A stretch of 19,696 nucleotides of DNA from Gammaproteobacteria bacterium (GCA_026984275.1 JALSSM010000087.1:1-19696), one strand, 5' to 3'. Shown: positions 7,251 to 14,797, numbered from the stretch's first letter. Numbers and translations are program-made. The notes: generated by a model from the letters alone, not told the origin.

Positions 7251-7271
7251 GTCGTAGAGTATAGAAAATAA

Positions 7272-7310
7272 AAAAATGCCCCTGTTTCAAAAGAAAGCAG
7301 GGGCATTTTT
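7272..7310. terminator. Bidirectional intrinsic terminator between convergent genes
   Basis: ATGCCCCTG (7276-7284) pairs with CAGGGGCAT (7298-7306), and the stem is extended by A5 on the left and T4-T5 on the right. The A/T flanks give a T-tract in both directions, as expected between the + strand regulator and the minus-strand receptor gene. Confidence 0.88.
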
Positions 7311-7330
7311 AGTTGATGGTGTTTTTCGTA

Positions 7331-9712
7331 CTAAAAATTCACACGAACACCAAGCCAGCCACCGATGGGTGCACCTGCGCCGAGGAATCGCGGATTGGAC
7401 ATGGTGGGAGAAAAGCCCGGTGAACTACCATCAAAGACTTCACCAGGATCGCCGAGTATGCCAAAGGTTTCATAATCAGTGTCGAACAGGTTATTAACTT
7501 TGGCAAATACAGACACCATCTTATTCACCTTGTAGTTTGCGTGAAGATTAACGACGGTATATGAGTCAGTTTTATCCAATAAATTGGCTTCATCACCTCG
7601 TAAATACTGGCCGCTGTTATAGACTATATCGCCGCCAATGCTGAAGGCATCAGAGAAGGCATAATCAGCTCCTAATTTCAAAGTGTGGTCAGGAATACCG
7701 GGAATACGATCTCCAGAATTGACCTGAATTAAACCGTTGTCGTCAGCCAGTGGATGAGTGGGACTATTGGTTAGAAAACTGGAATCAAAAGTGGCATCAA
7801 CATAACTGTAATTCAGGAACCAGTTAATTCGAGCGTAGTCTCCACTTAGCCCTAGTTCTATACCTTGTCGTTTAGTATCACCAATATTATCAAAGAATCC
7901 TTGATTACCTGTAGTACCTCCGGTGGACTGAAAGATAATGTCATCCTTATTTATCGTGTGGAATAAACTCAAGTTCCAGTTGATCAAGTCTGCATAACTA
8001 CCGCGGACTCCGGCTTCCACACTTTTAGCCACCACCTGATCCAGTGGTGGATCAGCCAGGAAGGCATTTGGTAAGGTGCAGGGTGCATCAGGATCCGCAC
8101 AGGATAATTCTACAGGCGTCGGTGCGCGCGAAGATTCATTGTAGCTGGTGTAAACATTCAGATTTTCCATCGCTTGCCAGGTTAGGCCAACAGCCGGGTT
8201 GAAGCGTCCAAAATCATGATCACCATTCAACTCGGGAGTTAATCCCGTCAGATCCTGAATCTTAACATTGGTTTCATTGTAGCGACCTGAAACTGTCAGG
8301 TTTAGTGTATCAGACAGACCAAAGGTATCTGTGAAGTAGATAGACCAGGTACGCGTGCTGGTATCGACATTAACTCGGTCATCAGGAATGAAACTTCCTG
8401 TCCTGGTTGTAAAGCGATTTTCTTTAAGAGAGGCTACTTCAACTTGTGAAGCAAAGCTTGCCGTACCTTTAAAGTAACCAGCACCTACGATAAGTTGATT
8501 TTCATGCTGGAAAAGATCCTGTAAGAAAGTGGCCTGCATATTTCCACCGTAACTTTTTTGATCTCTCTGACTAATATTATTAATCGCGTTCTGATCATCG
8601 GCAACATTCAGGCCATTTTGATCTTCAATAGGTGTTGCACCCGCATGATCGGCAGCCACATCACATTCTTCAGGATCCCCTCCGACGGCTGGATCAACAT
8701 CATCTTCCTGAAATAATAGTCCTACATCACTACATCCAACATAGGCAGTACCATCCCCATTGAAGGAGTTCGTATCATTCCAGCGATAAAATACATTGCC
8801 AGAAAGTTGAACAGCATCATTCATCCAGTGTGTTCCTTCCAGATCAACCAGATTCATATTGTTTTCGGTAATATCAACAAAGGTAAAACCGGCTTCTCTG
8901 TCTATTGCCAGCAACTCAACAGGAGCAGCGCCATTGCCCTGAAGATGGGTATTGCCGTGTGCAAGATTCAAATCCAATGTACTGTTTTCTGATCGCCAAC
9001 TGAGTGTACCAAATAGATTTGTGGCATCAGAATCGGAAAAATCACGCCAACCATTTTCTTCAAAAAAGCTGGCTGTGATGAAATAACCAAAAGTACCATT
9101 ATTACCCGCACTTTCCATATTGGTCTGGAAACGTCCAAAAGAACCAAATGAAGCCTCAACAGAATCCTGGTCACTGGTAAAACCATTTTTAGTCTCAATA
9201 GAAAGTGCACCGCCTAGTGTATTGAGGCCAAACAATGGACTCGCACCACCGATCAGGTTGATACTGTTGATCGCTGATTTCGGAATCAGATCCCAGTTGA
9301 CCGTATCACCAAAGGCCTCATTGATGCGTACACCGTTTTGATAAACAGCGAGTCCCTGTGGCAAACCAAGCAGCGGAGAAGCCGAGAAACCCCGATACTG
9401 AACATCGGGTTGAAGCGGGTTGTTTTGTGCGTCGTTGATATTGACACTACCGAGATTTCGATTCATATATTCGCTAAGATCAAGACTTTGTGACTGTTCA
9501 AGATCCTCGGCGGTGGCACTTTGTATATTCGATGGAATACTTTCAATTGGCAAGCCAACACCGTGAGTCGGAGTTACACCAATGACTTCCATTGTGTCCA
9601 TTGATTTGACGCTACTATTTTCTTCAGCCGTGACTGAAAATGCAGATGCAATCAAAGCGACAAGCATGGTTTTCTGCCCAATCATGCGTGTAGGAAAAGG
9701 TTTGTTTTTCAT
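7331..9712 (-). CDS. TonB-dependent outer-membrane receptor, candidate metal-chelate (lanthanide?) importer
   Basis: Outer-membrane receptor of about 793 residues. ATG at 9712 is chosen over an upstream TTG at 9724. The signal peptide ends near residue 29 (VTA before EEN). A TonB-box-like DTMEVIGV (39-46) precedes the plug domain (about 55-175), recognisable by VQYRGF, YQNGVRINEAFGD, and IGGASPLFGLNTLGGALSI. The rest is a beta-barrel with VNNLFDTDYE near the end and a terminal Phe (VRVNF). An unusually acidic stretch at 326-374, bracketed by Cys327 and Cys350, probably lies in an extracellular loop. A second Cys-containing Asp/Pro-rich loop follows later (SCADPDAPC). Receptors linked to XoxF genes have been shown in other methylotrophs to import lanthanides, often as chelates. 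The location between two quinoprotein units makes that the leading guess, but vitamin or siderophore import is not excluded. Confidence 0.92.
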   Translation of the reverse strand: MKNKPFPTRMIGQKTMLVALIASAFSVTAEENSSVKSMDTMEVIGVTPTHGVGLPIESIPSNIQSATAEDLEQSQSLDLSEYMNRNLGSVNINDAQNNPLQPDVQYRGFSASPLLGLPQGLAVYQNGVRINEAFGDTVNWDLIPKSAINSINLIGGASPLFGLNTLGGALSIETKNGFTSDQDSVEASFGSFGRFQTNMESAGNNGTFGYFITASFFEENGWRDFSDSDATNLFGTLSWRSENSTLDLNLAHGNTHLQGNGAAPVELLAIDREAGFTFVDITENNMNLVDLEGTHWMNDAVQLSGNVFYRWNDTNSFNGDGTAYVGCSDVGLLFQEDDVDPAVGGDPEECDVAADHAGATPIEDQNGLNVADDQNAINNISQRDQKSYGGNMQATFLQDLFQHENQLIVGAGYFKGTASFASQVEVASLKENRFTTRTGSFIPDDRVNVDTSTRTWSIYFTDTFGLSDTLNLTVSGRYNETNVKIQDLTGLTPELNGDHDFGRFNPAVGLTWQAMENLNVYTSYNESSRAPTPVELSCADPDAPCTLPNAFLADPPLDQVVAKSVEAGVRGSYADLINWNLSLFHTINKDDIIFQSTGGTTGNQGFFDNIGDTKRQGIELGLSGDYARINWFLNYSYVDATFDSSFLTNSPTHPLADDNGLIQVNSGDRIPGIPDHTLKLGADYAFSDAFSIGGDIVYNSGQYLRGDEANLLDKTDSYTVVNLHANYKVNKMVSVFAKVNNLFDTDYETFGILGDPGEVFDGSSPGFSPTMSNPRFLGAGAPIGGWLGVRVNF

Positions 9713-10010
9713 TTTGATCCCCAAAACGTAAGTTGTTATTTTTAATCAAGAAAGGATCCTAACAGGGAAAACAGAAAATCGCATAATCTGTTTTTCCTTT
9801 TAATGGCAGGAAAAATTCCCGTATCACCTCTACTGATTTATTAACCTGTCAATAAAGATTGCCGGATTAATTACGTGACACAGGGATATGTCATCATTGG
9901 CACAGGCGCTAATAAAATCGATCCGGATGATCTATTTTATTGCCAGTTAATAGTTCAGAAGTAACAGCGATGATAAATTCAGGGTTTGAGAAGGGTGGCT
10001 ATTTGTTATG
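9713..10010. promoter_or_regulatory. Intergenic region upstream of the TonB receptor gene
   Basis: About 300 bases with no gene that I can support. Read on the minus strand, it holds GATACGGGAAT (9815-9825) immediately followed by TTTTTCC. Two inverted repeats are present: GGGAAAACAGA at 9765-9775 against TCTGTTTTTCC at 9787-9797 (one-base bulge), and TTTTTCC at 9791-9797 against GGAAAAA at 9809-9815. These overlap, so they are more likely regulator sites or alternative leader structures than a simple terminator. No clear -35/-10 pair was assigned. The Shine-Dalgarno of the receptor gene is weak (GGGGAT, about 6 bases before the ATG). Confidence 0.4.
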
Positions 10011-10050
10011 AAATAAAAAAACGCCAGACTGGTTTCCCGAATCTGGCGTT
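10011..10050 (-). terminator. Intrinsic terminator of the xoxF transcription unit
   Basis: AACGCCAGA (10020-10028) pairs with TCTGGCGTT (10042-10050). The A-rich tract at 10011-10020 reads as a T-tract on the minus strand directly after the stem. It lies about 30 bases beyond the xoxF stop codon. Confidence 0.85.
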
Positions 10051-10081
10051 TCTTAGATGCTTTAATTATAAGGCAAACTGT

Positions 10082-11935
10082 TTATGGCAGACTGAAAACA
10101 CTCAGTACGCCACCGAGACGGGTAAAGTTGTTCAGTCCCTTGTAGGCACCAACTGCACCAAGCCCGTCAGTATCGTTGATCAAGCCTGCGGCCATGCCTA
10201 TACCAGCCCAGCCACCAACACCTGAGAGTACGCCCACATACTGTTTGCCTTTATGCATCCATGTGTGAGTATTGCCAATGATGCCGGATGGTGTTTTGAA
10301 TTTCCATAGCAGTTTCCCGCTCTTCGCATCGATGGCTTTCAGATAGCCTTCAAGGTTTCCGTAGAAGACAATATCACCCGCAGTTGCCAGAGCGCCTGAC
10401 CATACAGAGAAACGTTCATGGATACTCCAGACGATCTTACCTTTGTCAGCATCCCAGGCGATAAAGTTACCCAGGTTGTTGTTGTCAGCATTGTTGTTGA
10501 ATTTTTCACCCGGAGAGACACGACCGGCAGGGAACATATTCAATACCGCATTAACATATGGCTGACCAGCAACGTATTGACCACCACTGACAGGTTCATA
10601 ATCCATACAAACGTGGTTTGTTGGAACATAGAACAAACCAGTTCTTGGAGAGTATGCAGAAGGCTGTTGATCTTTCGAACCTAGAGCAGCCGGACAGATG
10701 TTGGTTGAGTTAACATCTTCACCATTATGGTGAGTACTGTAACGCAGTACTTTCTGTGGTCGACCGGTTTTCATATCAACATGAGTCGCCCAGTTCACGG
10801 CTGGATCAAACTTTTCGGCAACCAGCAATTCACCTGTGACCCGATCCATGGTGTAACCAAATCCATTTCGGTCAAAGTGGACCAGTGCTTTACGGTTCTT
10901 ACCCTTGACCTTCATGTCAACCAGGATCATTTCATTGATGCCGTCATAGTCCCATTCGTCATGAGGTGTCATTTGGTAAACCCAATAAGCCATTCCAGTG
11001 TCCACATCACGTCGCCACATGGTCATACTATACTTGTTATCACCGGGACGAACCGAAGGATTCCAAGTGCTCGGATTACCTGATCCATAGAACAGAGAGT
11101 TCAGTTCAGGATCGTATGGCCACCAGCCCCAGACAGAGCCACCACCGATTTTCCATTGATCACCTTTCCAGGATTTCAAAGAAGAATTTTTACCAACGGG
11201 TTTCAGCATTGACGTGGTTTTGTTGCCATCAACCAGAATATCCTCATCCGGTCCCATGCTATAAGCCTTCCAGACCAAGTGGCCATCTTTTAGATCATAA
11301 GCAGCGATCCAGCAGCGGACACCAAACTCTGCTCCAGACATGCCTGTAATGACTTTGTCTTTCATAACATGGGGTGCATTGGTATTGGTTTGTCCGAGTT
11401 TTGGGTCACCATTTTTTGTCTGCCAGACTCTTTCACCGGTTTTTGCATTTATCGCGACCAGATTGGTGTCTGCCTGTTGCAACAGGATCTTGCCATCCCC
11501 ATAAGCCAGACCACGGTTTATCGTATCACAGCACATAACGGGTACAGTTTCATTGTAGTCCTGAACAGGGATATACTCCCAGATGACTTCCAGTGAATCC
11601 AGATCAATCGCGAACACATTGTTTGGGAAAGCGGCGTGGATATACAAAGTATCGCCTTCAAGGCCAGTAGAACTGGAAGGCAAGATCAAAGGTCCACCTT
11701 CATGCCCACGTAAAACGCCAGTAGAAAAACTCCAGGCCATTTTCAGGTCTTTGACGTTGGTTTTATTGATTTGATCCAGTTTACTGAATCGGGTTCCATC
11801 ATAATTACCAGCAGGCATCACCCAGTAATTTGGGTTTTCCTGTAATTTTATTAGCTCATCATTTGCTGAAGCTGCTGAGCTGACACCGAATGCCAGTGAA
11901 GCAACCATCAGTTTGGTTTTAAAAGAATATTTCAT
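10082..11935 (-). CDS. xoxF: XoxF-type lanthanide-dependent methanol dehydrogenase
   Basis: Periplasmic PQQ methanol dehydrogenase of 617 residues. The ATG at 11935 is chosen because AGGAGG lies at 11942-11947; an upstream in-frame start at 11962 would precede that site. Signal peptide: residues 1-24 (ASA before NDEL). XoxF landmarks: RGHEG at 76-80, adjacent Cys135-Cys136 in MCCDTINRG, Glu203 in GAEFGVR, Asn287 in GSGNPSTWNP, Asp329 and Asp331 in WDYDG, Arg356 in HFDRNG, and the second disulfide pair Cys414/Cys443. The 84-residue Glu-to-Asn spacing equals that of the characterised XoxF (Glu172/Asn256). Asp331 is the additional residue tied to lanthanide coordination. Cys208 sits where I expect Gly after GAEFGVR. 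It lies downstream of a small exported protein gene on the same strand (47-base gap) and ends at a terminator. It resembles the XoxF5 group most by eye. Electrons would go to a cytochrome such as the one encoded at 4764-5435. Confidence 0.95.
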   Translation of the reverse strand: MKYSFKTKLMVASLAFGVSSAASANDELIKLQENPNYWVMPAGNYDGTRFSKLDQINKTNVKDLKMAWSFSTGVLRGHEGGPLILPSSSTGLEGDTLYIHAAFPNNVFAIDLDSLEVIWEYIPVQDYNETVPVMCCDTINRGLAYGDGKILLQQADTNLVAINAKTGERVWQTKNGDPKLGQTNTNAPHVMKDKVITGMSGAEFGVRCWIAAYDLKDGHLVWKAYSMGPDEDILVDGNKTTSMLKPVGKNSSLKSWKGDQWKIGGGSVWGWWPYDPELNSLFYGSGNPSTWNPSVRPGDNKYSMTMWRRDVDTGMAYWVYQMTPHDEWDYDGINEMILVDMKVKGKNRKALVHFDRNGFGYTMDRVTGELLVAEKFDPAVNWATHVDMKTGRPQKVLRYSTHHNGEDVNSTNICPAALGSKDQQPSAYSPRTGLFYVPTNHVCMDYEPVSGGQYVAGQPYVNAVLNMFPAGRVSPGEKFNNNADNNNLGNFIAWDADKGKIVWSIHERFSVWSGALATAGDIVFYGNLEGYLKAIDAKSGKLLWKFKTPSGIIGNTHTWMHKGKQYVGVLSGVGGWAGIGMAAGLINDTDGLGAVGAYKGLNNFTRLGGVLSVFSLP

Positions 11936-11982
11936 CTTTTTCCTCCTGTTTTGTGACGTCATAAACGTCTTAAATCACATTA

Positions 11983-12366
11983 TTATTTTTTCAGGTGACC
12001 GCCGCCATCAGCACCGCAGACAGCTCCTGTAAACGTGCCGCAGACACTCGGATCTTTGACACCTGTTCCTACTTTGCCACCTGCATAAGTACCTTTACTA
12101 TCGCCACCATAGTTGTAATTCACCATGTTACCTGCCATATCTCGGCCTGGTGCATCTTCCATTGCATCTGCAACGGCTTCTTTAGCTGCATCTACGGCGG
12201 CGTCTACAGCACCACTGGTATCAACTGCAACCTGATAGCTTTTTTCAAAAGATGAAAGAGCAAAGGGATTCTCTTCAGCATTTGCGATGCCTGCACCAGC
12301 AATCGAGACAGCGAAAGTGGCACCTAACGCAATGCTCAGTGACCCTGGTAACTGTTTCTTTTTCAT
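11983..12366 (-). CDS. Small exported protein with ENPFAL start and two C-terminal cysteines, upstream of xoxF
   Basis: Predicted secreted/periplasmic protein of 127 residues, about 97 after removal of a clear signal peptide (cleavage after ANA at residue 30). The mature part begins EENPFALSSF. It then has an Ala/Asp/Glu-rich segment that should form an amphipathic helix (about 52-72), a Gly/Lys/Tyr-rich region (83-105), and Cys109 and Cys117 in a CG-x5-VCG arrangement near the end. The ENPFA start after the signal peptide and C-terminal CG pairs recall HvfA/bufferin-like precursor peptides modified by MNIO (DUF692) enzymes, which bind copper. This protein has only two Cys, and no maturase is in the window, so the relation is tentative. 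Start ATG at 12366 has a strong AAGGAGG. The 47-base gap to xoxF suggests one operon, probably with this gene as the first cistron. Confidence 0.85.
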   Translation of the reverse strand: MKKKQLPGSLSIALGATFAVSIAGAGIANAEENPFALSSFEKSYQVAVDTSGAVDAAVDAAKEAVADAMEDAPGRDMAGNMVNYNYGGDSKGTYAGGKVGTGVKDPSVCGTFTGAVCGADGGGHLKK

Positions 12367-12444
12367 TGTAATAACCTCCTTAACTTGAGTATTTAGGTAG
12401 CCAGAAAAAGTGTGTTTTTATTATCTGTAAATTACGCACTTTTA

Positions 12445-12640
12445 TTTTTTCCTGATGAAAAATTAAAGGCTACAACACATTCTGCACATTTTTTCTTTTA
12501 TGGATATATGCCCCGGCAGAGTCCTGAAACATTCATTAAAATTTCAGGAATATGTAACAAGCAGTGATTACGAATTTTCCTGAAAAACAGACAGGGGAAA
12601 CTATTTAAAAAAATAAAGGAGTGAATTTTTCAGGTCTTTC
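12445..12640. promoter_or_regulatory. Cluster of TCCTGA/TTTCAGGA elements upstream of the xoxF unit
   Basis: The 280-base gap between the lipoprotein gene and the small exported protein gene contains TTCCTGATGAAA (about 12449-12460), TCCTGAAA (12522-12529), TTTCAGGA (12542-12549), TTTTCCTGAAAAA (about 12575-12587) and TTTTTCAGG (about 12626-12634). The second and third form a perfect 8-base inverted repeat with a 12-base spacer and no T-tract. This looks like repeated regulator half-sites in the promoter region of the xoxF unit. Nearer the gene, AAAAGTG and CACTTTT elements may form a leader stem. No coding region is supported here. Confidence 0.45.
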
Positions 12641-12646
12641 TTATGC

Positions 12647-13366
12647 TTAATAGATCTTATCCAGTTCCATGGTGTAGGTGCTGGATTTTGCCCAGTCAAG
12701 ATCGGTCACTTCCTGACGTTCTGATTTTATGAGTCCGACTCCTGGAGCGTACCAGTCTGTCTGTACAACACTGATTTTTGTAGAACCAATTTCTGGACCA
12801 TTAGCCGTGGTTTCACCTGTTCCTGTGATACGAACGCAGTGGGAATATTTACCGGCAGACACGGTGATCTTTTCATTAACTGCTGAGATTTTATATTCCA
12901 TAAATAATGGATTAATTTTTAAATCTGCTGACAGTGATGCCTGCCCTGAATTAATTTTGCGAACACTTTGTTCCAGGAAGAAGGGTTTACTACGAATTTT
13001 CCATTTTGTTCCTGCTGCAAGTGGAAAGTGGATCAGAAAGTGATCGTCTGGATCTTTTACCAGGCCATCACTGCTGGAATAGAATGCGATACGAAAAACC
13101 CCATTCTCATTTTTTCCATAATAAGCAATGTCACCATTATGAAATTGGTGTGAGATGACTTTTTCACCCTCAAATTCAGTATTTTTGTTAGTTATCACCA
13201 TTTTGTGGTGACTGTACACACGGCCCGCACGAAAGGATGCGTTATAGTGCCAGGTCATGTTTTCTGTTTGTGGAAACAGGTCTCCATTCAACGTCTTTTC
13301 CTGACAAGCACTCAGGAAAAGGCAGGTCAAACAAGACAGGATGCCGAGCAAGGAGTGATTGCTCAT
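12647..13366 (-). CDS. Predicted lipoprotein of unknown function
   Basis: Protein of 239 residues with a lipobox (LSAC, Cys21) after a short hydrophobic signal, so probably anchored in the envelope. The mature part is rich in beta-type segments and ends with YAPGVGLIKSE near the C-terminus. That phrase is common in DUF3108-like and other beta-rich envelope proteins, but I do not recognise a specific family. It has a single later Cys (SHCVRI) and no catalytic motif that I can see. It starts three bases after the stop of the response regulator gene on the same strand, so the two form a tight operon. It is followed by the xoxF promoter region, so it may take part in sensing or supporting methanol oxidation. 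Confidence 0.85.
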   Translation of the reverse strand: MSNHSLLGILSCLTCLFLSACQEKTLNGDLFPQTENMTWHYNASFRAGRVYSHHKMVITNKNTEFEGEKVISHQFHNGDIAYYGKNENGVFRIAFYSSSDGLVKDPDDHFLIHFPLAAGTKWKIRSKPFFLEQSVRKINSGQASLSADLKINPLFMEYKISAVNEKITVSAGKYSHCVRITGTGETTANGPEIGSTKISVVQTDWYAPGVGLIKSERQEVTDLDWAKSSTYTMELDKIY

Positions 13367-13369
13367 TTT

Positions 13370-14008
13370 CTAAGCTTCGATCAGGCCATGGCGTATGGCC
13401 AGTCGAGTAATGTCTGCAACGCTGGACACATTTAATTTACGTTTGATCTGTGTATTGTAATTTGCCACTGTTTTGTAGTTCAAAGATAATTGTTGGGCGA
13501 TCTCATGAATACCCAGACCTTCAGCCATCAAACGGGTGATTTCAAATTCTCTGGGTGATAATGATTCAAGCACCGAAGACCCACCAATACTTTTCTGGAA
13601 GGCTAATTTTTGAGCAATCTGAGGATCAAGAAAAATTCCACCCTCAGCGATTGTCCGTAGAGCTTGCATCAGGATTTCCGGTTCGCTGTTTTTGGTAATG
13701 TAGCCGAGGGCGCCAACTTGCAATGCTTGTTCAACAAAAATCATATCATCGTGAAAGCTGAAAATAGCGACTTTGGCATTTTCATCACGGGAGACGATTC
13801 GCCGAACCGCTTCTATTCCACTAATACCCGGTAAGGAAATGTCCATAATCACCAGATCGGGTGCTTTCTGACGATACAACTGACAGGCTGTTTCGCCATC
13901 ACCAGCCTCTGCCACTACCTTCAGATCAGGATGTTCCTGCAAGAGCATTTTATAACCTTCACGGACAACAGCGTGATCATCTACTAATAAAATCCTGATA
14001 TATTCCAT
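13370..14008 (-). CDS. NarL/FixJ-type (LuxR-family) response regulator, second copy
   Basis: Transcriptional regulator of 212 residues. Receiver (about 4-120): Asp10-Asp11, phospho-acceptor Asp56 (LVIMD), Ser in AIFSFHDD at the usual Thr/Ser position, and Lys in YITKNS. The C-terminal LuxR helix-turn-helix (about 145-205) has LSPREFEI, EIAQQLSLNYKTVANYN and KRKLNVSS. Strong resemblance to the regulator at 6582-7250 suggests duplication within the locus. It lies upstream of, and on the same strand as, the xoxF unit, so control of xoxF and of the TonB receptor is the natural inference. No histidine kinase neighbours it. The ATG at 14008 has no convincing Shine-Dalgarno. Confidence 0.93.
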   Translation of the reverse strand: MEYIRILLVDDHAVVREGYKMLLQEHPDLKVVAEAGDGETACQLYRQKAPDLVIMDISLPGISGIEAVRRIVSRDENAKVAIFSFHDDMIFVEQALQVGALGYITKNSEPEILMQALRTIAEGGIFLDPQIAQKLAFQKSIGGSSVLESLSPREFEITRLMAEGLGIHEIAQQLSLNYKTVANYNTQIKRKLNVSSVADITRLAIRHGLIEA

Positions 14009-14378
14009 AAACTCGAACCAGTTAATTTAATGAATACAATCCTAAAGGAGAGATCGCTTTGAAGTCATGAGAATAAAGATGAGAAATGCTGGGAACTTTT
14101 CCTTTTCGATACGGGAATCTACCCCGATCACCATAATGTGATCCAGGTAACAGTAAGTACCATACAAATGGTGTAAGTTACGTCCTGAAGTTCAAGTAAA
14201 AAATGATCTTGCCGAAAACAGGATCATGATCTAGATTTAGTTGTACGGGAAAGTAACATCAGTTTTTCATTCTTTTCCGATATGACGTTCCTCGCCTAGA
14301 TCATGCGTTGTGAGAACTTTTCCGGCCTGACAAGCTTTTTGAAATCAGGTTTGGGCACAACGACCACTGAGGAGTCAG
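14009..14378. promoter_or_regulatory. 370-base divergent intergenic region between regulator and YdcH-like genes
   Basis: No gene is supported here. Visible elements: GAACTTTTCC occurs exactly twice (14093-14102 and 14314-14323); GATACGGGAAT at 14108-14118 matches the minus-strand element upstream of the TonB receptor; and TACGGGAA recurs at 14244-14251. A short inverted repeat ACCAT-ACAA-ATGGT lies near 14160-14173. The region must hold promoters for both directions, and the repeated elements are candidates for regulator binding. I could not assign -35/-10 hexamers with confidence. Confidence 0.4.
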
Positions 14379-14654
14379 ATGTTTCATATATTTAATCAGT
14401 TCGATGAACCAGGAGAATTATATATGTCAGAACACGAAGCACAGGCCGTCCGATCACTCTTATTATCAGAAATCAACTTCAAACGTTTATACGACAAACA
14501 CCATTATCTGGATCAACAGGTAAAAAAGGCAACTGAAGGTGATCTTGCGATTGACGACATGTCATTAGAGAAAATGAAAAAAGAAAAATTATTATTGAAG
14601 GATCAAATTCAGAAAATGATCATGGAATTTAGCAAAAATCAGGCCGTTGCCTGA
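14379..14654 (+). CDS. YdcH-family (DUF465) small protein
   Basis: Small, highly charged helical protein that fits the YdcH/DUF465 family, whose function is not established. The C-terminal two-thirds is a predicted coiled coil: NFKRLYDKHHYLDQQV, then EKMKKEKLLLKDQI. Two in-frame starts each have a Shine-Dalgarno. ATG at 14379 (91 residues) has GAGGAG at 14369-14374 with a short 4-base spacer. ATG at 14424 (76 residues) has AGGAG at 14411-14415 with an 8-base spacer. The 76-residue form fits the family's usual length of about 70-80 better, so 14424 is probably the main start. A strong terminator follows. Confidence 0.85.
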   Translation: MFHIFNQFDEPGELYMSEHEAQAVRSLLLSEINFKRLYDKHHYLDQQVKKATEGDLAIDDMSLEKMKKEKLLLKDQIQKMIMEFSKNQAVA

Positions 14655-14676
14655 ACAGAGGCCATCAGGTCTCAAC

Positions 14677-14700
14677 AAGGGGGCTACGGCCCCCTTTTTT
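14677..14700 (+). terminator. Intrinsic terminator after the YdcH-like gene
   Basis: GGGGGC (14679-14684), loop TACG, GCCCCC (14689-14694), followed by six T. This is a strong, textbook-shaped terminator. Confidence 0.93.
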
Positions 14701-14720
14701 ATGCGTGTCTCTTCAGGAGA

Positions 14721-14749
14721 TAGGCAAAATAGCGATCATCAACTATAAT
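14721..14749 (+). promoter_or_regulatory. Candidate sigma-70 promoter of cysB
   Basis: A perfect TATAAT at 14744-14749 lies 17 bases after TAGGCA (14721-14726), which matches the -35 consensus at four of six positions. The spacing is ideal and it lies about 50 bases before the cysB start. Confidence 0.5.
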
Positions 14750-14797
14750 AATAAAGAATATATATCATTATTTTTATTCGTTTGATTTATAAAAGAT

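Noticed and set aside
7276..7497. Plus-strand open frame of 73 codons at the terminator
   Set aside because: It starts inside the bidirectional terminator and runs through the C-terminal coding part of the TonB receptor; the product is low in recognisable features.
9986..10225. Plus-strand open frame of 79 codons across the xoxF terminator
   Set aside because: It spans a terminator and the antisense of the xoxF C-terminus, so it is a shadow frame.
11936..11962. Longer N-terminus of xoxF from 11962
   Set aside because: AGGAGG at 11942-11947 points to the ATG at 11935, and the extra residues would precede a complete signal peptide.
11995..12255. Cys-rich plus-strand open frame of 86 codons opposite the small exported protein
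   Set aside because: The many Cys arise from reverse-reading Ala/Gly-rich codons (GCA, TGC). The opposite strand has a strong Shine-Dalgarno, a clear signal peptide and a good start.
11983..12366. Reading the small exported protein as a lanmodulin-type lanthanide-binding protein
   Set aside because: No EF-hand loops (D-x-D-x-D-G patterns spaced over 12 residues) are present. Location next to xoxF alone is not enough.
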